Origin: Corynebacterium striatum ATCC 6940
Lineage (GTDB): Bacteria; Actinomycetota; Actinomycetes; Mycobacteriales; Mycobacteriaceae
Length of the DNA stretch: 59,715 nucleotides
NCBI RefSeq assembly: GCF_000159135.1
Contig: NZ_GG667520.1
Location: forward strand, 548,903-608,617
Direction of reading: 5' to 3'
In this document: positions 27,626 to 37,480 of the stretch, piece by piece
Layout: every line of letters starts with the position of its first letter
How positions within the stretch are numbered: the first letter of the stretch is position 1
Notes under the pieces: model-generated
Database searches by the model: none
What the model saw: the letters and a program-made list of their open reading frames with translations, nothing else
What the model was told of the DNA's origin: nothing
Made by a program: the position numbers and the translations under genes

Positions 27626-28837
27626 ATGCTTCGTTGGACTACCGCAGGTGAATCCCACGGCCAGGCGCTCATTGCCATGCTTGAGCACATGCCCGCCGGG
27701 GTTTCCGTTTCTCAGGATGACATTGCACTTCAGCTCTCTCGCCGCCGCCTTGGCTATGGCCGCGGTGCGCGAATGAAGTTTGAGGCCGATGAGCTAACGC
27801 TGCTCACCGGTATCCGTCACGGCAAGACCTTGGGCAGCCCCATTGCCATCATGATTGGAAATACCGAGTGGCCGAAGTGGACCACCATCATGTCCCCGGA
27901 CGAACTCGATATGACCGATGAGGAAACCGTAAAGGCAATGTCCTCCGGCCGCGGCGCGGCTCTGACGCGTCCCCGCCCAGGGCACGCTGACTTTGCTGGA
28001 ATGATTAAGTACGGTCACACTGAGGCCCGCCCAATCCTTGAGCGTTCTTCCGCCCGTGAGACCGCTGCCCGCGTTGCGGCGGCCACGGTTGCGCGCAACT
28101 TCCTGCGCGAGACCCTCGGTGTGGAAGTGGTTTCGCATGTTATCTCCATCGGTGCTTCCGAGCCGTACGTGGGGCCAACCCCCACCTTTGCGGATATCGA
28201 GGCCATTGACGCATCGCCGGTCCGCGCCTTCGATAAAGCGGCTGAAGAATCGATGATTGAGGAAATCGAGGCTGCTAAGAAGCAGGGCGATACGCTCGGC
28301 GGAATCGTGGAGGTTGTCGTAGAAGGCCTGCCCATCGGCTTGGGCTCGCATATCTCCGGTGATGACCGCCTTGATGCACAGCTCGCAGCAGCGCTCATGG
28401 GCATCCAAGCAATTAAGGGCGTGGAAGTCGGAGACGGCTTTGAGGAAGCCCGCCGCCGCGGCTCTGAAGCCCATGACGAGATGGTGCGCGACGGTGACTC
28501 CGTTTCGCGTTTAAGCAACCGCGCTGGCGGCTTAGAAGGTGGTATGACCAATGGTGAGGCACTGCGTGTGCGCGCTGCGATGAAGCCGATCTCTACCGTC
28601 CCCCGTGCACTGAAGACCGTGGATATGGCCACCGGCGCGCCCGCCACCGGTATCCACCAGCGCTCCGATGTGTGCGCGGTTCCGGCTGCTGGCGTCGTGG
28701 CCGAGGCGATGGTTGCCTTGGTTCTCGCGCGTGCCGTCTTGGACAAGTTCGGCGGGGATAGCGTTGCTGAGACTAAACGCAATATCGATGCCTACAATGA
28801 GTATGTTTCCCAGCGTCTTGCTTTTGAACAGGAGTAA
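27626..28837 (+). CDS. aroC: Chorismate synthase
   Basis: 403 residues. It converts 5-enolpyruvylshikimate 3-phosphate to chorismate using reduced FMN. The family signatures [32 protein letters not shown] and [17 protein letters not shown] are complete. The ATG at 27626 is favoured over an upstream frame extension because it gives the standard [13 protein letters not shown]-terminus. The start follows directly on a -10 box. It leads the aroC-aroK-aroB-aroQ run. Confidence 0.97.
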   Translation: MLRWTTAGESHGQALIAMLEHMPAGVSVSQDDIALQLSRRRLGYGRGARMKFEADELTLLTGIRHGKTLGSPIAIMIGNTEWPKWTTIMSPDELDMTDEETVKAMSSGRGAALTRPRPGHADFAGMIKYGHTEARPILERSSARETAARVAAATVARNFLRETLGVEVVSHVISIGASEPYVGPTPTFADIEAIDASPVRAFDKAAEESMIEEIEAAKKQGDTLGGIVEVVVEGLPIGLGSHISGDDRLDAQLAAALMGIQAIKGVEVGDGFEEARRRGSEAHDEMVRDGDSVSRLSNRAGGLEGGMTNGEALRVRAAMKPISTVPRALKTVDMATGAPATGIHQRSDVCAVPAAGVVAEAMVALVLARAVLDKFGGDSVAETKRNIDAYNEYVSQRLAFEQE

Positions 28838-28840
28838 GTG

Positions 28841-29377
28841 ATGACCACACCGGTTTCAGTAACTGGTAGCCCGCACCCGCGAGTCGTGCTTGTGGGCCCA
28901 CCGGGTTCGGGTAAGTCCTCGATCGGACGCCGCTTAGCTAATGCTCTCAATTGTGAACTCATTGATTCCGATGTCTTGATTGAGGAGCGCGAATCTGTTG
29001 CCTGTGGCGAAGTATTTTCCTCGCTAGGCGAACTGGCTTTCCGCGAACTGGAGGCCGAAGTGGTCAAGGAAGCGTTGCAGTCTCGTGGTGTTGTGAGCCT
29101 AGGCGGTGGGGCGGTGCTTACTGACTCCACCCGCGAGCTGTTGGACCGCCACACGGTGGTATTTCTAGACGTCACTGCCGAGGAAGGGGTTGCGCGTACA
29201 TTGGGCGATCCCAACCGCCCCGTGCTTGAAGCAGCGGACCCGCTGGCGCACTATGCATCGCTTCTCGACGCCCGCCGCCCGTACTACGAGGAGGTCTCTG
29301 ACTTTAAAGTCCGTACCGGTGCGCGCACTCCGCAGCAGGTAGTGGGCGATATCCTCGGCTTCCTCGATACTCTCTAA
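28841..29377 (+). CDS. aroK: Shikimate kinase
   Basis: 178 residues. P-loop GPPGSGKSS, the shikimate-binding Asp in LIDSDVLIEER, GGGAVLT, and the LID-region Arg near LGDPNRPVL. It phosphorylates shikimate with ATP. An overlapping GTG at 28838 is an alternative start; the ATG at 28841 has CAGGAG at a good distance. It follows aroC by three bases and precedes aroB by 12. Confidence 0.95.
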   Translation: MTTPVSVTGSPHPRVVLVGPPGSGKSSIGRRLANALNCELIDSDVLIEERESVACGEVFSSLGELAFRELEAEVVKEALQSRGVVSLGGGAVLTDSTRELLDRHTVVFLDVTAEEGVARTLGDPNRPVLEAADPLAHYASLLDARRPYYEEVSDFKVRTGARTPQQVVGDILGFLDTL

Positions 29378-29389
29378 GAAAGCGAACTC

Positions 29390-30475
29390 ATGACCACGAT
29401 TCCAGTTAATGGCCCCAATCCATACGAAGTTACCGTCGGCACAGGTTTGACCGCCGACATTGCGGACCGAGTAAAAAGCACCGGCGCAGGCCATGTAGGA
29501 ATCGTGTTTCAACCGCCGCTAGCTGCCGCCGCACGTCAGCTCGCTGCGGAGGCTGAGGCGCGCAACGTCGTTGTCACTTTGCTACCAATTCCGGATGCTG
29601 AGGCTTCCAAGCGCCTAGAGGTGCTCGGTGGATTGTGGGACGAGTTGGGGGCAGCGAATTTTAGCCGCCGTGACGTCATTGTGGGCTTGGGTGGCGGCGC
29701 CACTACTGACTTGGCTGGTTTTCTCGCCGCAACGTGGATGCGCGGCATCAAGGTGATCCAGGTTCCGACCACGCTTTTGGCAATGGTCGATGCGGCAGTA
29801 GGTGGTAAGACCGGCATCAACACGGACGCCGGAAAGAACCTCGTGGGCGCCTTCCACGAGCCAGACTCCGTGTTCGTGGACCTTGACCGGCTCGTCACTT
29901 TGCCGGAAGAGGAAATCGTCGCCGGCTCCGCGGAGATCATCAAGACTGGTTTCATCCATGATCCCGTTATCATCGAGCGTTACCTCGCGGACCCCGCCGC
30001 CTGCCTGAATCCTTTGCAGACCCTTCCTGGGCTTATTGAGCGTTCCATCGCGGTCAAGGCCCGCGTGGTGGGCGAGGACCTCAAGGAAGCAGGTCTGCGT
30101 GAGACCCTCAATTACGGCCATACCTTTGGCCATGCGGTGGAGCTGCGGGAGAACTATACCTGGCGCCACGGGCGTGCGGTGGCGGTGGGCATGATGTTTA
30201 TCGCGCAGCTATCTCATACACGCGGGCTTATCGACGCCGCGCTGCTTCAGACTCACAGCGACATCTTGGCATCGGTCGGTTTGCCAACCACCTACGAGGC
30301 CGGTCACTTCGATGAGCTTTATGCTGGCATGACCCATGACAAGAAGAATCGTGGTGGGCACATTCGTTTCGTAGCACTGACCGGAATCGGTCAGACCACC
30401 CGCATCGAGGACGCCACCATTGAGGAAATGCAGGCAGCCTACGCTGCCATTTCAAGAGAAAGCCGGTATAAGTGA
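29390..30475 (+). CDS. aroB: 3-dehydroquinate synthase
   Basis: 361 residues. NAD-binding [21 protein letters not shown] (core [11 protein letters not shown]), [18 protein letters not shown], and the zinc ligands in HTFGHAVE and the conserved Glu near SGLRETL. It makes 3-dehydroquinate from DAHP, the second step of the shikimate pathway. Its TGA overlaps the ATG of aroQ by one base, so the two are coupled. Confidence 0.96.
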   Translation: MTTIPVNGPNPYEVTVGTGLTADIADRVKSTGAGHVGIVFQPPLAAAARQLAAEAEARNVVVTLLPIPDAEASKRLEVLGGLWDELGAANFSRRDVIVGLGGGATTDLAGFLAATWMRGIKVIQVPTTLLAMVDAAVGGKTGINTDAGKNLVGAFHEPDSVFVDLDRLVTLPEEEIVAGSAEIIKTGFIHDPVIIERYLADPAACLNPLQTLPGLIERSIAVKARVVGEDLKEAGLRETLNYGHTFGHAVELRENYTWRHGRAVAVGMMFIAQLSHTRGLIDAALLQTHSDILASVGLPTTYEAGHFDELYAGMTHDKKNRGGHIRFVALTGIGQTTRIEDATIEEMQAAYAAISRESRYK

Positions 30476-30912
30476 TGAAGATTTTGGTTCTCAATGGGCC
30501 TAACCTTAACCGCTTGGGCAAGCGCCAGCCGGAGGTTTATGGAAAGACCACGCTTGCGGACGTCGAAAAGCACGTGCGTGAAGTCGCAGGAAGCCTCTCC
30601 CCAGACCTCGAGCTCGAGTTCTTCCAGTCCAATCACGAGGGCGAACTCATCGACAAAGTGCACGAAGCTGCCGATGCCGGTTGGCCGGTCATAATCAACC
30701 CTGGCGGCTTTACCCATACCTCGGTGGCGCTGCGTGACGCGCTCGCTGAAGTAGCTGATGGCCCCGGTTTTGTTGAGGTACACATCTCAAACGTGCATGC
30801 GCGCGAAGCCTTCCGCCATCATTCCTATCTCAGCCCGATTGCGCGTGGTGTTATCGCCGGCCTTGGTGCTTACGGTTACGAGGCTGCCCTCGGTTACTTT
30901 CTACAGGACTAG
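30475..30912 (+). CDS. aroQ: 3-dehydroquinate dehydratase, type II
   Basis: 145 residues. Type II dehydroquinase signatures [34 protein letters not shown] and [17 protein letters not shown] are present, including the catalytic Tyr and His. It dehydrates 3-dehydroquinate to 3-dehydroshikimate, the substrate of aroE upstream. The ATG at 30475 overlaps the aroB stop (TGATG); a GTG three bases earlier is possible. Confidence 0.95.
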   Translation: MKILVLNGPNLNRLGKRQPEVYGKTTLADVEKHVREVAGSLSPDLELEFFQSNHEGELIDKVHEAADAGWPVIINPGGFTHTSVALRDALAEVADGPGFVEVHISNVHAREAFRHHSYLSPIARGVIAGLGAYGYEAALGYFLQD

Positions 30913-31024
30913 TTCGAGGCGCCTAAATGCGGCAAGAATAGCCCCGAAGAGGTGAGCGCTACGGGCAGAAAAAGCAAAGACTGCGAGATATCGGTGGTCC
31001 TTGATGTATCTCTGTGACCCGCGC

Positions 31025-31040
31025 GATACCATGAGGTATC
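31025..31040 (+). promoter_or_regulatory. Inverted repeat in front of pepQ
   Basis: GATACC-ATGA-GGTATC is a perfect 6-bp dyad 24 bases before the pepQ ATG. TTGATG (31001-31006) with an 18-base spacer to GATACC would make a weak promoter. The dyad could be a binding site. Confidence 0.3.
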
Positions 31041-31063
31041 AAACATTGACGAAGGGACACCAC

Positions 31064-32155
31064 ATGGCACTCGCAGATACTCGCTTTAGCAATCGCCGCC
31101 GCAAACTCGCAGCGGAGCTTGCCGGTCAGCGCATCGACGCTGTTTTGATCACCCATCTGACCCACGTGCGTTACCTCTCGGGCTTTTCTGGCTCTAACGG
31201 TGGACTCTTCCTGCGCAAGGACCTATCCGCCATCATGGCAACCGACGGCCGTTACACCACGCAGATTGCCGAGGAAGTACCTGACCTGGAGGCCATCCTC
31301 GGCCGCGCTGTGGGCCCGGAGCTTCTCAAGCGCGTTGAAGGACCATTGCGTGTTGCTTTTGAAGCAGACTATGTTTCAGTTTCGCAGCTTGAAGCGCTAA
31401 AGAAGGCAGCGCCAGAGGACGTTGTACTCGTTCCTATTTCTGGCGTTATCGAAAAGATCCGTCTGGTAAAGGATCCAGTTGAACTAGAGCGCCTTGAGCA
31501 GATCGCAGCATTGGCAAACGAAGCCCTCGAAGGCCTCGTTGCTGCCGGGGAGATCGCGGTGGGGCGCACCGAGCGCCAGATTGCTGCGGACCTTGAGTAT
31601 CGCATGCGCCAGCTGGGCTCGGAGCGAGTTAGCTTCGATACCATCGTCGCCTCTGGCCCTAACTCCGCCAAACCACATCACGGCGCTGATGATCGCGTTC
31701 TTGAAAGTGGTGATCTCGTCACCATCGATTTCGGTGCGCACCTGCGTGGTTTCAACTCCGATTGCACTCGTACCTTCGCTGTCGGCGAACCAAACGAGTT
31801 TTCGCGTGAAATTTACGATGTTGTCCTGCGCGCGCAATTGGCGGGCGTTAAGGCTGCAGTGCCTGGCGCAAAGCTCGTCGACGTCGACGCAGCGTGCCGC
31901 GACATCATCGAGGAAGTCGGCTACGGCGAGTACTTCGTTCACTCCACCGGCCACGGTATTGGACTAGACGTTCACGAAGGACCGTCTGCAGCTAAGACGG
32001 GAACCGGTGAACTGGCTGAGGGGATGACCCTGACCATTGAGCCGGGTATTTACGTTCCCGGGAAGGGTGGTGTGCGCATTGAGGATACCCTCATCATTAC
32101 GGGCGGCGCGCCGAAAATTATCACCGCATTCCCGAAGGAACTGCAGATCCTCTAG
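31064..32155 (+). CDS. pepQ: M24-family aminopeptidase P / Xaa-Pro dipeptidase
   Basis: 363 residues. N-terminal creatinase-like domain, then the pita-bread metallopeptidase domain with metal ligands Asp in TIDFGAHL and NSDCTRTF, His in HSTGHGIGLDVHE, and Glu in TIEPGIYV and VRIEDTL. It removes N-terminal residues before Pro. The ATG at 31064 with GAAGGGA upstream is preferred over earlier codons that add 21 non-conserved residues. A pepQ gene between aroQ and efp is conserved in corynebacteria. Confidence 0.92.
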   Translation: MALADTRFSNRRRKLAAELAGQRIDAVLITHLTHVRYLSGFSGSNGGLFLRKDLSAIMATDGRYTTQIAEEVPDLEAILGRAVGPELLKRVEGPLRVAFEADYVSVSQLEALKKAAPEDVVLVPISGVIEKIRLVKDPVELERLEQIAALANEALEGLVAAGEIAVGRTERQIAADLEYRMRQLGSERVSFDTIVASGPNSAKPHHGADDRVLESGDLVTIDFGAHLRGFNSDCTRTFAVGEPNEFSREIYDVVLRAQLAGVKAAVPGAKLVDVDAACRDIIEEVGYGEYFVHSTGHGIGLDVHEGPSAAKTGTGELAEGMTLTIEPGIYVPGKGGVRIEDTLIITGGAPKIITAFPKELQIL

Positions 32156-32279
32156 GGTACTTGGGAAAATTTGCCTACAGGCCGTGCGTACTTTTGCGCG
32201 GCCCCTGTTATGCCAGCGTGGCCGCATAAGGTATGCTGGAACACTGTTTTCACCACTATTTTAACTGGGAGTTTGATCC

Positions 32280-32843
32280 ATGGCTGATACCACCGATTTC
32301 AAGAACGGACTCGTTCTCAAGATTGACAACAAGCTGCAGCAGATTATTGAGTTCCAGCATGTGAAGCCGGGCAAGGGCCCAGCATTCGTGCGTACCAAGC
32401 TCAAGGACGTTGTTTCCGGCAAGGTCACCGACAAGACCTTCAACGCAGGCGTCAAGGTTGAGACCGCAACGGTGGATCGCCGCGATATGACCTACCTGTA
32501 CAACGATGGTCAGAACTACGTCGTCATGGACGACAAGACCTACGAGCAGTTCGAGCTGCCTTTCGACAAGTTCGGTGACGCAGGCAAGTTCCTGCTCGAG
32601 AACATGCGCGTGCAGGTTTCCTTCCACGAGGGTGAGGCTCTCTTCGGCGAGCTGCCAATCTCCGTCGACCTCAAGGTTGAGCACACCGAGCCAGGTTTGC
32701 AGGGCGATCGTTCCTCCGGTGGCACCAAGCCAGCTACCCTCGAGACCGGTGCTGAGATCCAGGTTCCACTCTTCATCGAGATCGGCAACGTTCTCAAGAT
32801 CGATACCCGTACCGGCGAGTACCTCTCCCGCGTCAACAACTAA
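32280..32843 (+). CDS. efp: Elongation factor P
   Basis: 187 residues, three-domain EF-P. It rescues ribosomes stalled at proline runs. The loop at residues 30-34 is PGKGP with Lys32 at its tip, the arrangement of the actinobacterial EF-P subfamily that works without modification of this Lys. No lysylation gene (epmA-like) is seen in this window. The ATG has a TTTGATCC context upstream with GGGAG as the likely ribosome binding site. nusB follows after 18 bases. Confidence 0.97.
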   Translation: MADTTDFKNGLVLKIDNKLQQIIEFQHVKPGKGPAFVRTKLKDVVSGKVTDKTFNAGVKVETATVDRRDMTYLYNDGQNYVVMDDKTYEQFELPFDKFGDAGKFLLENMRVQVSFHEGEALFGELPISVDLKVEHTEPGLQGDRSSGGTKPATLETGAEIQVPLFIEIGNVLKIDTRTGEYLSRVNN

Positions 32844-32861
32844 GAACGCTAGGGTTTCTTC

Positions 32862-33389
32862 GTGTCTGAGCAAAAAGACGTCAATTACAAGCGCCACACG
32901 GCCCGCTACCGCGCGCGCCGTCGTGCCGCTGACATCATGTACGAGGCTGAAAACCGTGATGTTGATCCCGTGGCCATCATCGAGGATCGAGTCTCGCTGG
33001 CACGCGATCATGACAATGGCGTAGCCCCAGTCGCTGAGTACACGCAGATCATCGTCAAGGGTGCCGCTGAAGAACTCGACGTCATTGACGAGACCATCGA
33101 GCGCTACCTCTCCGCGGACTGGGAGCTGCACCGTATTCCAGCAGTGGACCGCGCCATCATGCGCGTGGCCGTGTGGGAGATCCTCTTCAATGAGGATGTT
33201 CCCAACGCCACGGCGCTAGTCGAGGGCGTTGAGCTAGCCTCCGAGTATTCAAATGACCAGGCTCCGCCTTATATCCACGCTGTGTTGGATGACGTTATCC
33301 AGGCCCAGTCGGCCGATAACCCGATGTCTGTGGCAGCCGAAGAGGCGCCGGCACAAGATTTTGAAAACGAGTTCGATTCTCAAGACTAA
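32862..33389 (+). CDS. nusB: Transcription antitermination factor NusB
   Basis: 175 residues, all-helical. Signatures [18 protein letters not shown] and [21 protein letters not shown] are typical, with a somewhat long acidic tail. NusB with NusE (S10) binds boxA RNA and supports rRNA antitermination. GTG start. efp-nusB is the usual actinobacterial arrangement. A strong terminator follows. Confidence 0.96.
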   Translation: MSEQKDVNYKRHTARYRARRRAADIMYEAENRDVDPVAIIEDRVSLARDHDNGVAPVAEYTQIIVKGAAEELDVIDETIERYLSADWELHRIPAVDRAIMRVAVWEILFNEDVPNATALVEGVELASEYSNDQAPPYIHAVLDDVIQAQSADNPMSVAAEEAPAQDFENEFDSQD

Positions 33390-33405
33390 GCCGCATTGGG
33401 CAAAG

Positions 33406-33445
33406 CAAAAGCGCTGTTACCTACTGAAAGGTAACAGCGCTTTTG
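33406..33445. terminator. Bidirectional terminator between nusB and the ABC transporter
   Basis: A perfect 17-bp stem (33406-33422 with 33429-33445, 6-base loop), A4 at the left and TTTTG at the right. It separates the plus-strand nusB gene and the convergent transporter operon. Confidence 0.9.
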
Positions 33446-33479
33446 TTGTATGTGGGCCACTCGAGGGGCCCACAGGAGC

Positions 33480-34244
33480 TTAGAGGAGCGAGGAGAGGAA
33501 CTCCTGGGTGCGCGGGTGCTGCGGGTTGTCGATGACCTGCTGCGGAGTGCCAGATTCGATGACTTGGCCGCCGTCCATGAAGAAAATCTTGTCGGCGACT
33601 TCTCGGGCAAATCCCATTTCGTGGGTGACCACCAGCATGGTCATGCCGCCCGCAGCGAGTTCCTTCATGACGCGCAGGACTTCGCCCACCAGCTCAGGGT
33701 CGAGAGCTGAAGTCGGCTCATCGAAAAGCATCAGCTTCGGGTCCATCGCCACGGAGCGAGCGATAGCAACACGCTGTTGCTGGCCACCGGAGAGCTGTAC
33801 TGGGTAGGCGTCAGCCTTATGTGCAAGGCCCACCTGCTCGAGTAGCTCCATGGCGCGCTTTTTTGCTTGTTCCACAGGCTGCTTTTTAACATGAACGGGA
33901 GCCTCGATGATGTTCTCGAGGACCGTGCGGTGCGCGAAGAGGTTGAACTGCTGGAAAACCATGCCGATGTCTGCGCGTTGGGCTGCTGCTTCCTTCTCGG
34001 AAATCTCGTACAGCGCTCCGTCACGCTCACGATAACCGATGAGGTCACCATCTACGTAGAGCCTGCCTGCCGTAACCTTTTCAAGGTGGTTGCAGCAACG
34101 CAGGAACGTCGACTTACCGGAGCCCGAAGGGCCGAGAAGGCACGCGACCTCGCCGGGCTGAACTTCCAAGGTAATGCCTTTGAGCACGTTGAGGCTTCCG
34201 AAGGACTTGTGTACGTTCTGTGCGGAAATCATTGGCGTTGCCAT
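33480..34244 (-). CDS. Amino acid ABC transporter, ATP-binding protein
   Basis: 254 residues of the GlnQ type: Walker [11 protein letters not shown]-loop [14 protein letters not shown], signature [13 protein letters not shown], Walker [13 protein letters not shown] and switch His in VVTHEMGFA. It powers a polar amino acid importer. The ATG overlaps the permease stop (TAATG), and it is the last gene of the operon before the terminator. Confidence 0.95.
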   Translation of the reverse strand: MATPMISAQNVHKSFGSLNVLKGITLEVQPGEVACLLGPSGSGKSTFLRCCNHLEKVTAGRLYVDGDLIGYRERDGALYEISEKEAAAQRADIGMVFQQFNLFAHRTVLENIIEAPVHVKKQPVEQAKKRAMELLEQVGLAHKADAYPVQLSGGQQQRVAIARSVAMDPKLMLFDEPTSALDPELVGEVLRVMKELAAGGMTMLVVTHEMGFAREVADKIFFMDGGQVIESGTPQQVIDNPQHPRTQEFLSSLL

Positions 34245-35209
34245 TACTTTTTAACCTCTGGGATGACGGAAACGTTGTGGGGGATGGTGCCCTCGGCGTC
34301 GGCAAGCGCGGCGAGCTGGCGAGCAGTGAGCTCACGAGTAGCACCACGGTCGAAACGACGCTCCAAGAAGTACTGCGCGATCATCAGCAGGGAGGTGATG
34401 ACGAGGTACCAGGTTGCTGCCACGAGGAGCAGTGGAATTGGCTCGAAAAGCGCTGCAGAAATGTCCGTAGCGCGGCCGAAGATCTCGTAGGTATACGGAA
34501 CTGCCACGACCAACGAAGAGGTCTTCAGCAAAGAGATGAACTCGTTGCCTGTCGGCGGAATGATGATGCGCATTGCCTGTGGAAGGACGGTGCGGCGCAT
34601 GGTCATCCACCAGCCCATACCAAGTGCTTTAGAGGCTTCCTTCTGGCCTTCGGGAACGGCTGAGATACCAGAACGTACAATCTCGGCCATATACGCAGCT
34701 TCGTTAAGGCCCAAGCCCAAGACCGAAAGCAGGAAGGCGTTGGTCAAAACGCTGGCGAGCGAAATCTCGGTGAAACCAAGGTTGATGGACTGGTACAAAG
34801 CAGAAAGCAGGCCCCAGAACACCAGCTGCACATAGACTGGCGTGCCTCGGAAGATCCAGAGGAAGAGCCAGGCGACGCCTTGGAGAACCGGGTTCGGTGA
34901 CATCCGCATCACAGCGAGGATGGCACCTCCTACGACACCGATGATCATCGCCAGTGCTGTAATGGCCAAGGTGTGCAGGGAAGCAATTGCAATGCGGCTA
35001 TCGAAGAGATACTGGAAATAGGTATCCCAGCCGAAGGCTTCGTTGCGGGCGGAACTGATAACAAACCAGACGCCGAGCAACACCAGAATCGTGGCAAAAA
35101 CCCAGCGCCAGGGGTGGCGCAGCGGGCGGGCTTGAATCTCTTTGGGCTCAGCAGCCTTTTTAGACCGCGCCGACTTGGCGGCTTTAGGGGCCTGTGATGG
35201 ATTAGTCAT
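34244..35209 (-). CDS. Amino acid ABC transporter, permease
   Basis: 321 residues with six or so membrane segments. The HisM/GlnP-type coupling motif is seen in [27 protein letters not shown] (core [12 protein letters not shown]). The N-terminal 30 residues are charged and cytoplasmic. The ATG at 35209 overlaps the end of the binding-protein gene by 8 bases and has AAAGG 8 bases upstream; an ATG at 35224 is less favoured. Stop overlaps the next gene by one base. Confidence 0.92.
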   Translation of the reverse strand: MTNPSQAPKAAKSARSKKAAEPKEIQARPLRHPWRWVFATILVLLGVWFVISSARNEAFGWDTYFQYLFDSRIAIASLHTLAITALAMIIGVVGGAILAVMRMSPNPVLQGVAWLFLWIFRGTPVYVQLVFWGLLSALYQSINLGFTEISLASVLTNAFLLSVLGLGLNEAAYMAEIVRSGISAVPEGQKEASKALGMGWWMTMRRTVLPQAMRIIIPPTGNEFISLLKTSSLVVAVPYTYEIFGRATDISAALFEPIPLLLVAATWYLVITSLLMIAQYFLERRFDRGATRELTARQLAALADAEGTIPHNVSVIPEVKK

Positions 35210-36080
35210 TGACTGGCCTTTCATTAATCATTGCCTCTTCCACGAGGCCATCGCTGATGCCCCAGCGTTCCAAGATCTTCTGGTATTCACCGGTTTCGAT
35301 GAGGTGGTTGAGCGCCGCGGCAACTGCGGGGCCAAGCTTCGAGTCTTTAGGTACAGCGAAGCCATAAGGTGCGGCGTCAAACATGTCACCGACCATTCGC
35401 ATTTTTCCGTCGGAACGGTTGACAGCCCACGAGGAAACAGGGGAGTCCGCGGACATTGCGTCGGCGCGGCCCATGATGACGGCGAGCGCAGCGTTGTCGC
35501 TCGTATCGTAGGAAAGGATGCGGAGGTCGCCGCCGCATGCGTCCTTCTTGGGAATGACGTCGTCTGTCTCTGAGACGGTGGTGCGCTGAACCGCCACGGT
35601 CAGCCCGCACGGGTTCGAAGGGTCGACGCGTTTGATACCGTCTGTGCGTTCCGCCCACTGGATTCCTGCGTAGAGGTGGTCGATGAAGTCGAAGTTCTTT
35701 CGGCGTTCCTCGTTGTCGGTAAAGCCAGATGCGCCGATATCGATCTGACCCGACTGCACGGCCGGCAGGATCATCGAGAAGTCCTGCTCAACAGGCTGGA
35801 ATTCAAGGCCCAAGATGTCGGCGATAGCCTTCATCATGTCCATCTCCACGCCGACGATTGCGCCATCGGAGTCTTTGAACTCGAATGGTGCAAAGGGAGG
35901 GTTAGTGCCTGCCGTCAGGACTCCATCGGCGTCGTCGTAAAGCGCGGCGATTTCTGGAACTTTGTCCAGGTGCGGTTCTTCCCAGCCGTCAGGAGTCGAG
36001 GACTCGACGTTTGTTACGCAGCCAGCAGCGAGCATCGCGCACGCGAGTAACCCGCCGCTGGCAGCAATCTTTTTGTACAT
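35202..36080 (-). CDS. Amino acid ABC transporter, substrate-binding lipoprotein
   Basis: 292 residues. Lipoprotein signal MYKKIAASGGLLACAMLAAGC with the lipobox LAAGC, Cys21. The family-3 solute-binding fold is seen in LTAGTNPPFAPFEFKDSDG and VEMDMMKAIADILGLEF, plus IDIGASGFTDNEERRK. It delivers a polar or charged amino acid to the permease; the specificity is not clear. The ATG at 36080 is chosen because it begins the signal peptide and has AAGG upstream. It starts 4 bases after the DUF368 gene. Confidence 0.9.
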   Translation of the reverse strand: MYKKIAASGGLLACAMLAAGCVTNVESSTPDGWEEPHLDKVPEIAALYDDADGVLTAGTNPPFAPFEFKDSDGAIVGVEMDMMKAIADILGLEFQPVEQDFSMILPAVQSGQIDIGASGFTDNEERRKNFDFIDHLYAGIQWAERTDGIKRVDPSNPCGLTVAVQRTTVSETDDVIPKKDACGGDLRILSYDTSDNAALAVIMGRADAMSADSPVSSWAVNRSDGKMRMVGDMFDAAPYGFAVPKDSKLGPAVAAALNHLIETGEYQKILERWGISDGLVEEAMINERPVND

Positions 36081-36084
36081 GGTC

Positions 36085-36921
36085 TTAGCCTTGCTTTTCT
36101 GGCACATGGTAGTTCTTAGCCTTGCGGGCGTCAATAAAAATGAAGATCGAAACGATGATCGCTCCCAAGATAAGCATCACCACAATGAGGCCACTCGAAG
36201 CATCTTGGTCCGCACCCCATGGCCACAGCGCACGCAGCGAGCCGAGCATGAAGCCGGCCATAGCTGCCAGGGTTGGCCCACGATGGTTGTCCAGAAGGTA
36301 GTTGAGCACCTTCACAAATGCAGCAAGTCCGCAAAGTGCGCCTAACGCAAAGACAGCGATGGTGCCCATCTCGCGGTCTGAAACAGCACCGATAATTGGC
36401 TGATAAAGACCCATGGTGAGCAAAATCAGGGAGCCAGAAACACCGGGGAGGACTAAAGCACACACGGCGACCATCGCGGCGAAGAAGACGACGATGAGCG
36501 ATGGGTTCTCAACAGGATCGGAAGTAAAACCGGTTACGAAGAAAATTGCTGCTGCCGAGATGATAAAGGCCACTATTGATGAAAACTTGAATCGCTCGTC
36601 CCTGTCGATCATTGTCAAAGGCACGAAAATGGAGACGGCCACCATTCCGAGGAATAATGCGTTAGAAACGGAGACCTGATTTTCGACGAAGTTATGGAGA
36701 ATCGTGGAGAATCCAAAAACGGCCGCGAACATGCCGACCGCAACCGACGCGAGGAAAGCCCATTCAACCTTCTTGAGCCGGCCTGAGATGAGGAAGTTAG
36801 CATTGTGCAGCGCGCGTTCGTAGATGCCCACGATGAGCGCAACCGTGCCGCCCGAGATGCCAGGAACTAATTCAGCCGAGCCAATGAGTGCGCCGCGAAT
36901 GGCGTTGAGTACAAATTGCAT
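36085..36921 (-). CDS. DUF368 membrane protein (PopT-type undecaprenyl-phosphate translocase)
   Basis: 278 residues, about eight membrane helices, starting with GALIGSAELVPGISGGTVAL, the DUF368 signature, and a second similar element CALVLPGVSGSLILLTMGLY. DUF368 proteins of the PopT type are implicated in returning undecaprenyl phosphate across the membrane for cell-wall synthesis. The assignment here is by family and the exact lipid is not shown. It is the first gene of an operon with a polar amino acid ABC transporter (4-base gap). No strong ribosome binding site near the ATG: AGAGG lies 14 bases upstream. Confidence 0.85.
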   Translation of the reverse strand: MQFVLNAIRGALIGSAELVPGISGGTVALIVGIYERALHNANFLISGRLKKVEWAFLASVAVGMFAAVFGFSTILHNFVENQVSVSNALFLGMVAVSIFVPLTMIDRDERFKFSSIVAFIISAAAIFFVTGFTSDPVENPSLIVVFFAAMVAVCALVLPGVSGSLILLTMGLYQPIIGAVSDREMGTIAVFALGALCGLAAFVKVLNYLLDNHRGPTLAAMAGFMLGSLRALWPWGADQDASSGLIVVMLILGAIIVSIFIFIDARKAKNYHVPEKQG

Positions 36922-37274
36922 GTTTTCGAAATTAACCTCTTGGTGCTCTCATTCTCGTTCTGACGTGCCGTAATGGTTAAAGAATTTACTCAAAATGCTG
37001 ATTAATTCATTTAATCCGCGGTGCCGACATTACACGATAAATACCTTCAGTCTTATATTATTCATAGACCCTGCTCTAAGCAAAAGCCTGTTTACTGCTA
37101 AAAAGTATTGATTGAGCTGAGCACAGATGCGGGAAACACGCATTTTACTCTGGGGGAATTAGGGGATAGGTGGTGAAAGCGCAGCTGGCTACTCCCTCCC
37201 AAGGGCTGCCGTATTTTGGCGCGCGCAGCCCGTGATAACTGGCACCGTTGAACGCGAATAGTTTCTGCGATGTG
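36922..37274. other. AT-rich gap upstream of the DUF368 operon
   Basis: 353 bases between the DUF368 start and the tRNA terminator. 36970-37140 is clearly AT-rich, with several TATTAT/TAAAGA-like stretches that could be minus-strand promoter elements for the operon. No coding sequence or RNA structure is supported. Confidence 0.4.
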
Positions 37275-37320
37275 AAAAACCCTCGCACCTAGGCAATAAA
37301 GCGCACGGATGCGAGGGTTT
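37275..37320 (-). terminator. Terminator of the tRNA gene
   Basis: An 11-bp stem (37277-37287 with 37310-37320, 22-base loop) lies just after the tRNA 3' end on the minus strand and is followed there by TTTTT. Confidence 0.8.
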
Positions 37321-37322
37321 GT

Positions 37323-37399
37323 TGGTGCCCCTGGTGAGACTCGAACTCACACTGAATGGGTTTTGAATCCATTGCCTCTGCCAATTGGGCTACAGGGGC
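37323..37399 (-). tRNA. tRNA with CAA anticodon, nominally tRNA-Leu, but with a short variable loop
   Basis: 77 bases including an encoded CCA. Acceptor stem GCCCCTG/CAGGGGC is perfect; T-arm GTGAG-TTCGAGT-CTCAC is perfect; discriminator base A73. The anticodon loop TTCAAAA gives anticodon CAA, which reads the leucine codon UUG. However, the variable region is only 5 bases (TCAGT), so it is a class I tRNA, whereas bacterial tRNA-Leu normally carries a long variable arm. The D-arm is short (3 bp, loop rich in AATTGG), and the anticodon stem has an A-C mismatch at its base (31-39). The tRNA is transcribed from the minus strand, divergent from polA. Confidence 0.8.
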
Positions 37400-37480
37400 G
37401 TGCAACGTTGTGTTGACTGAAATGAAGTTTAGCGCAGTCTTCGAACCAAATACTAATCAGGTGGGGGTAAAGGCTCTAAG

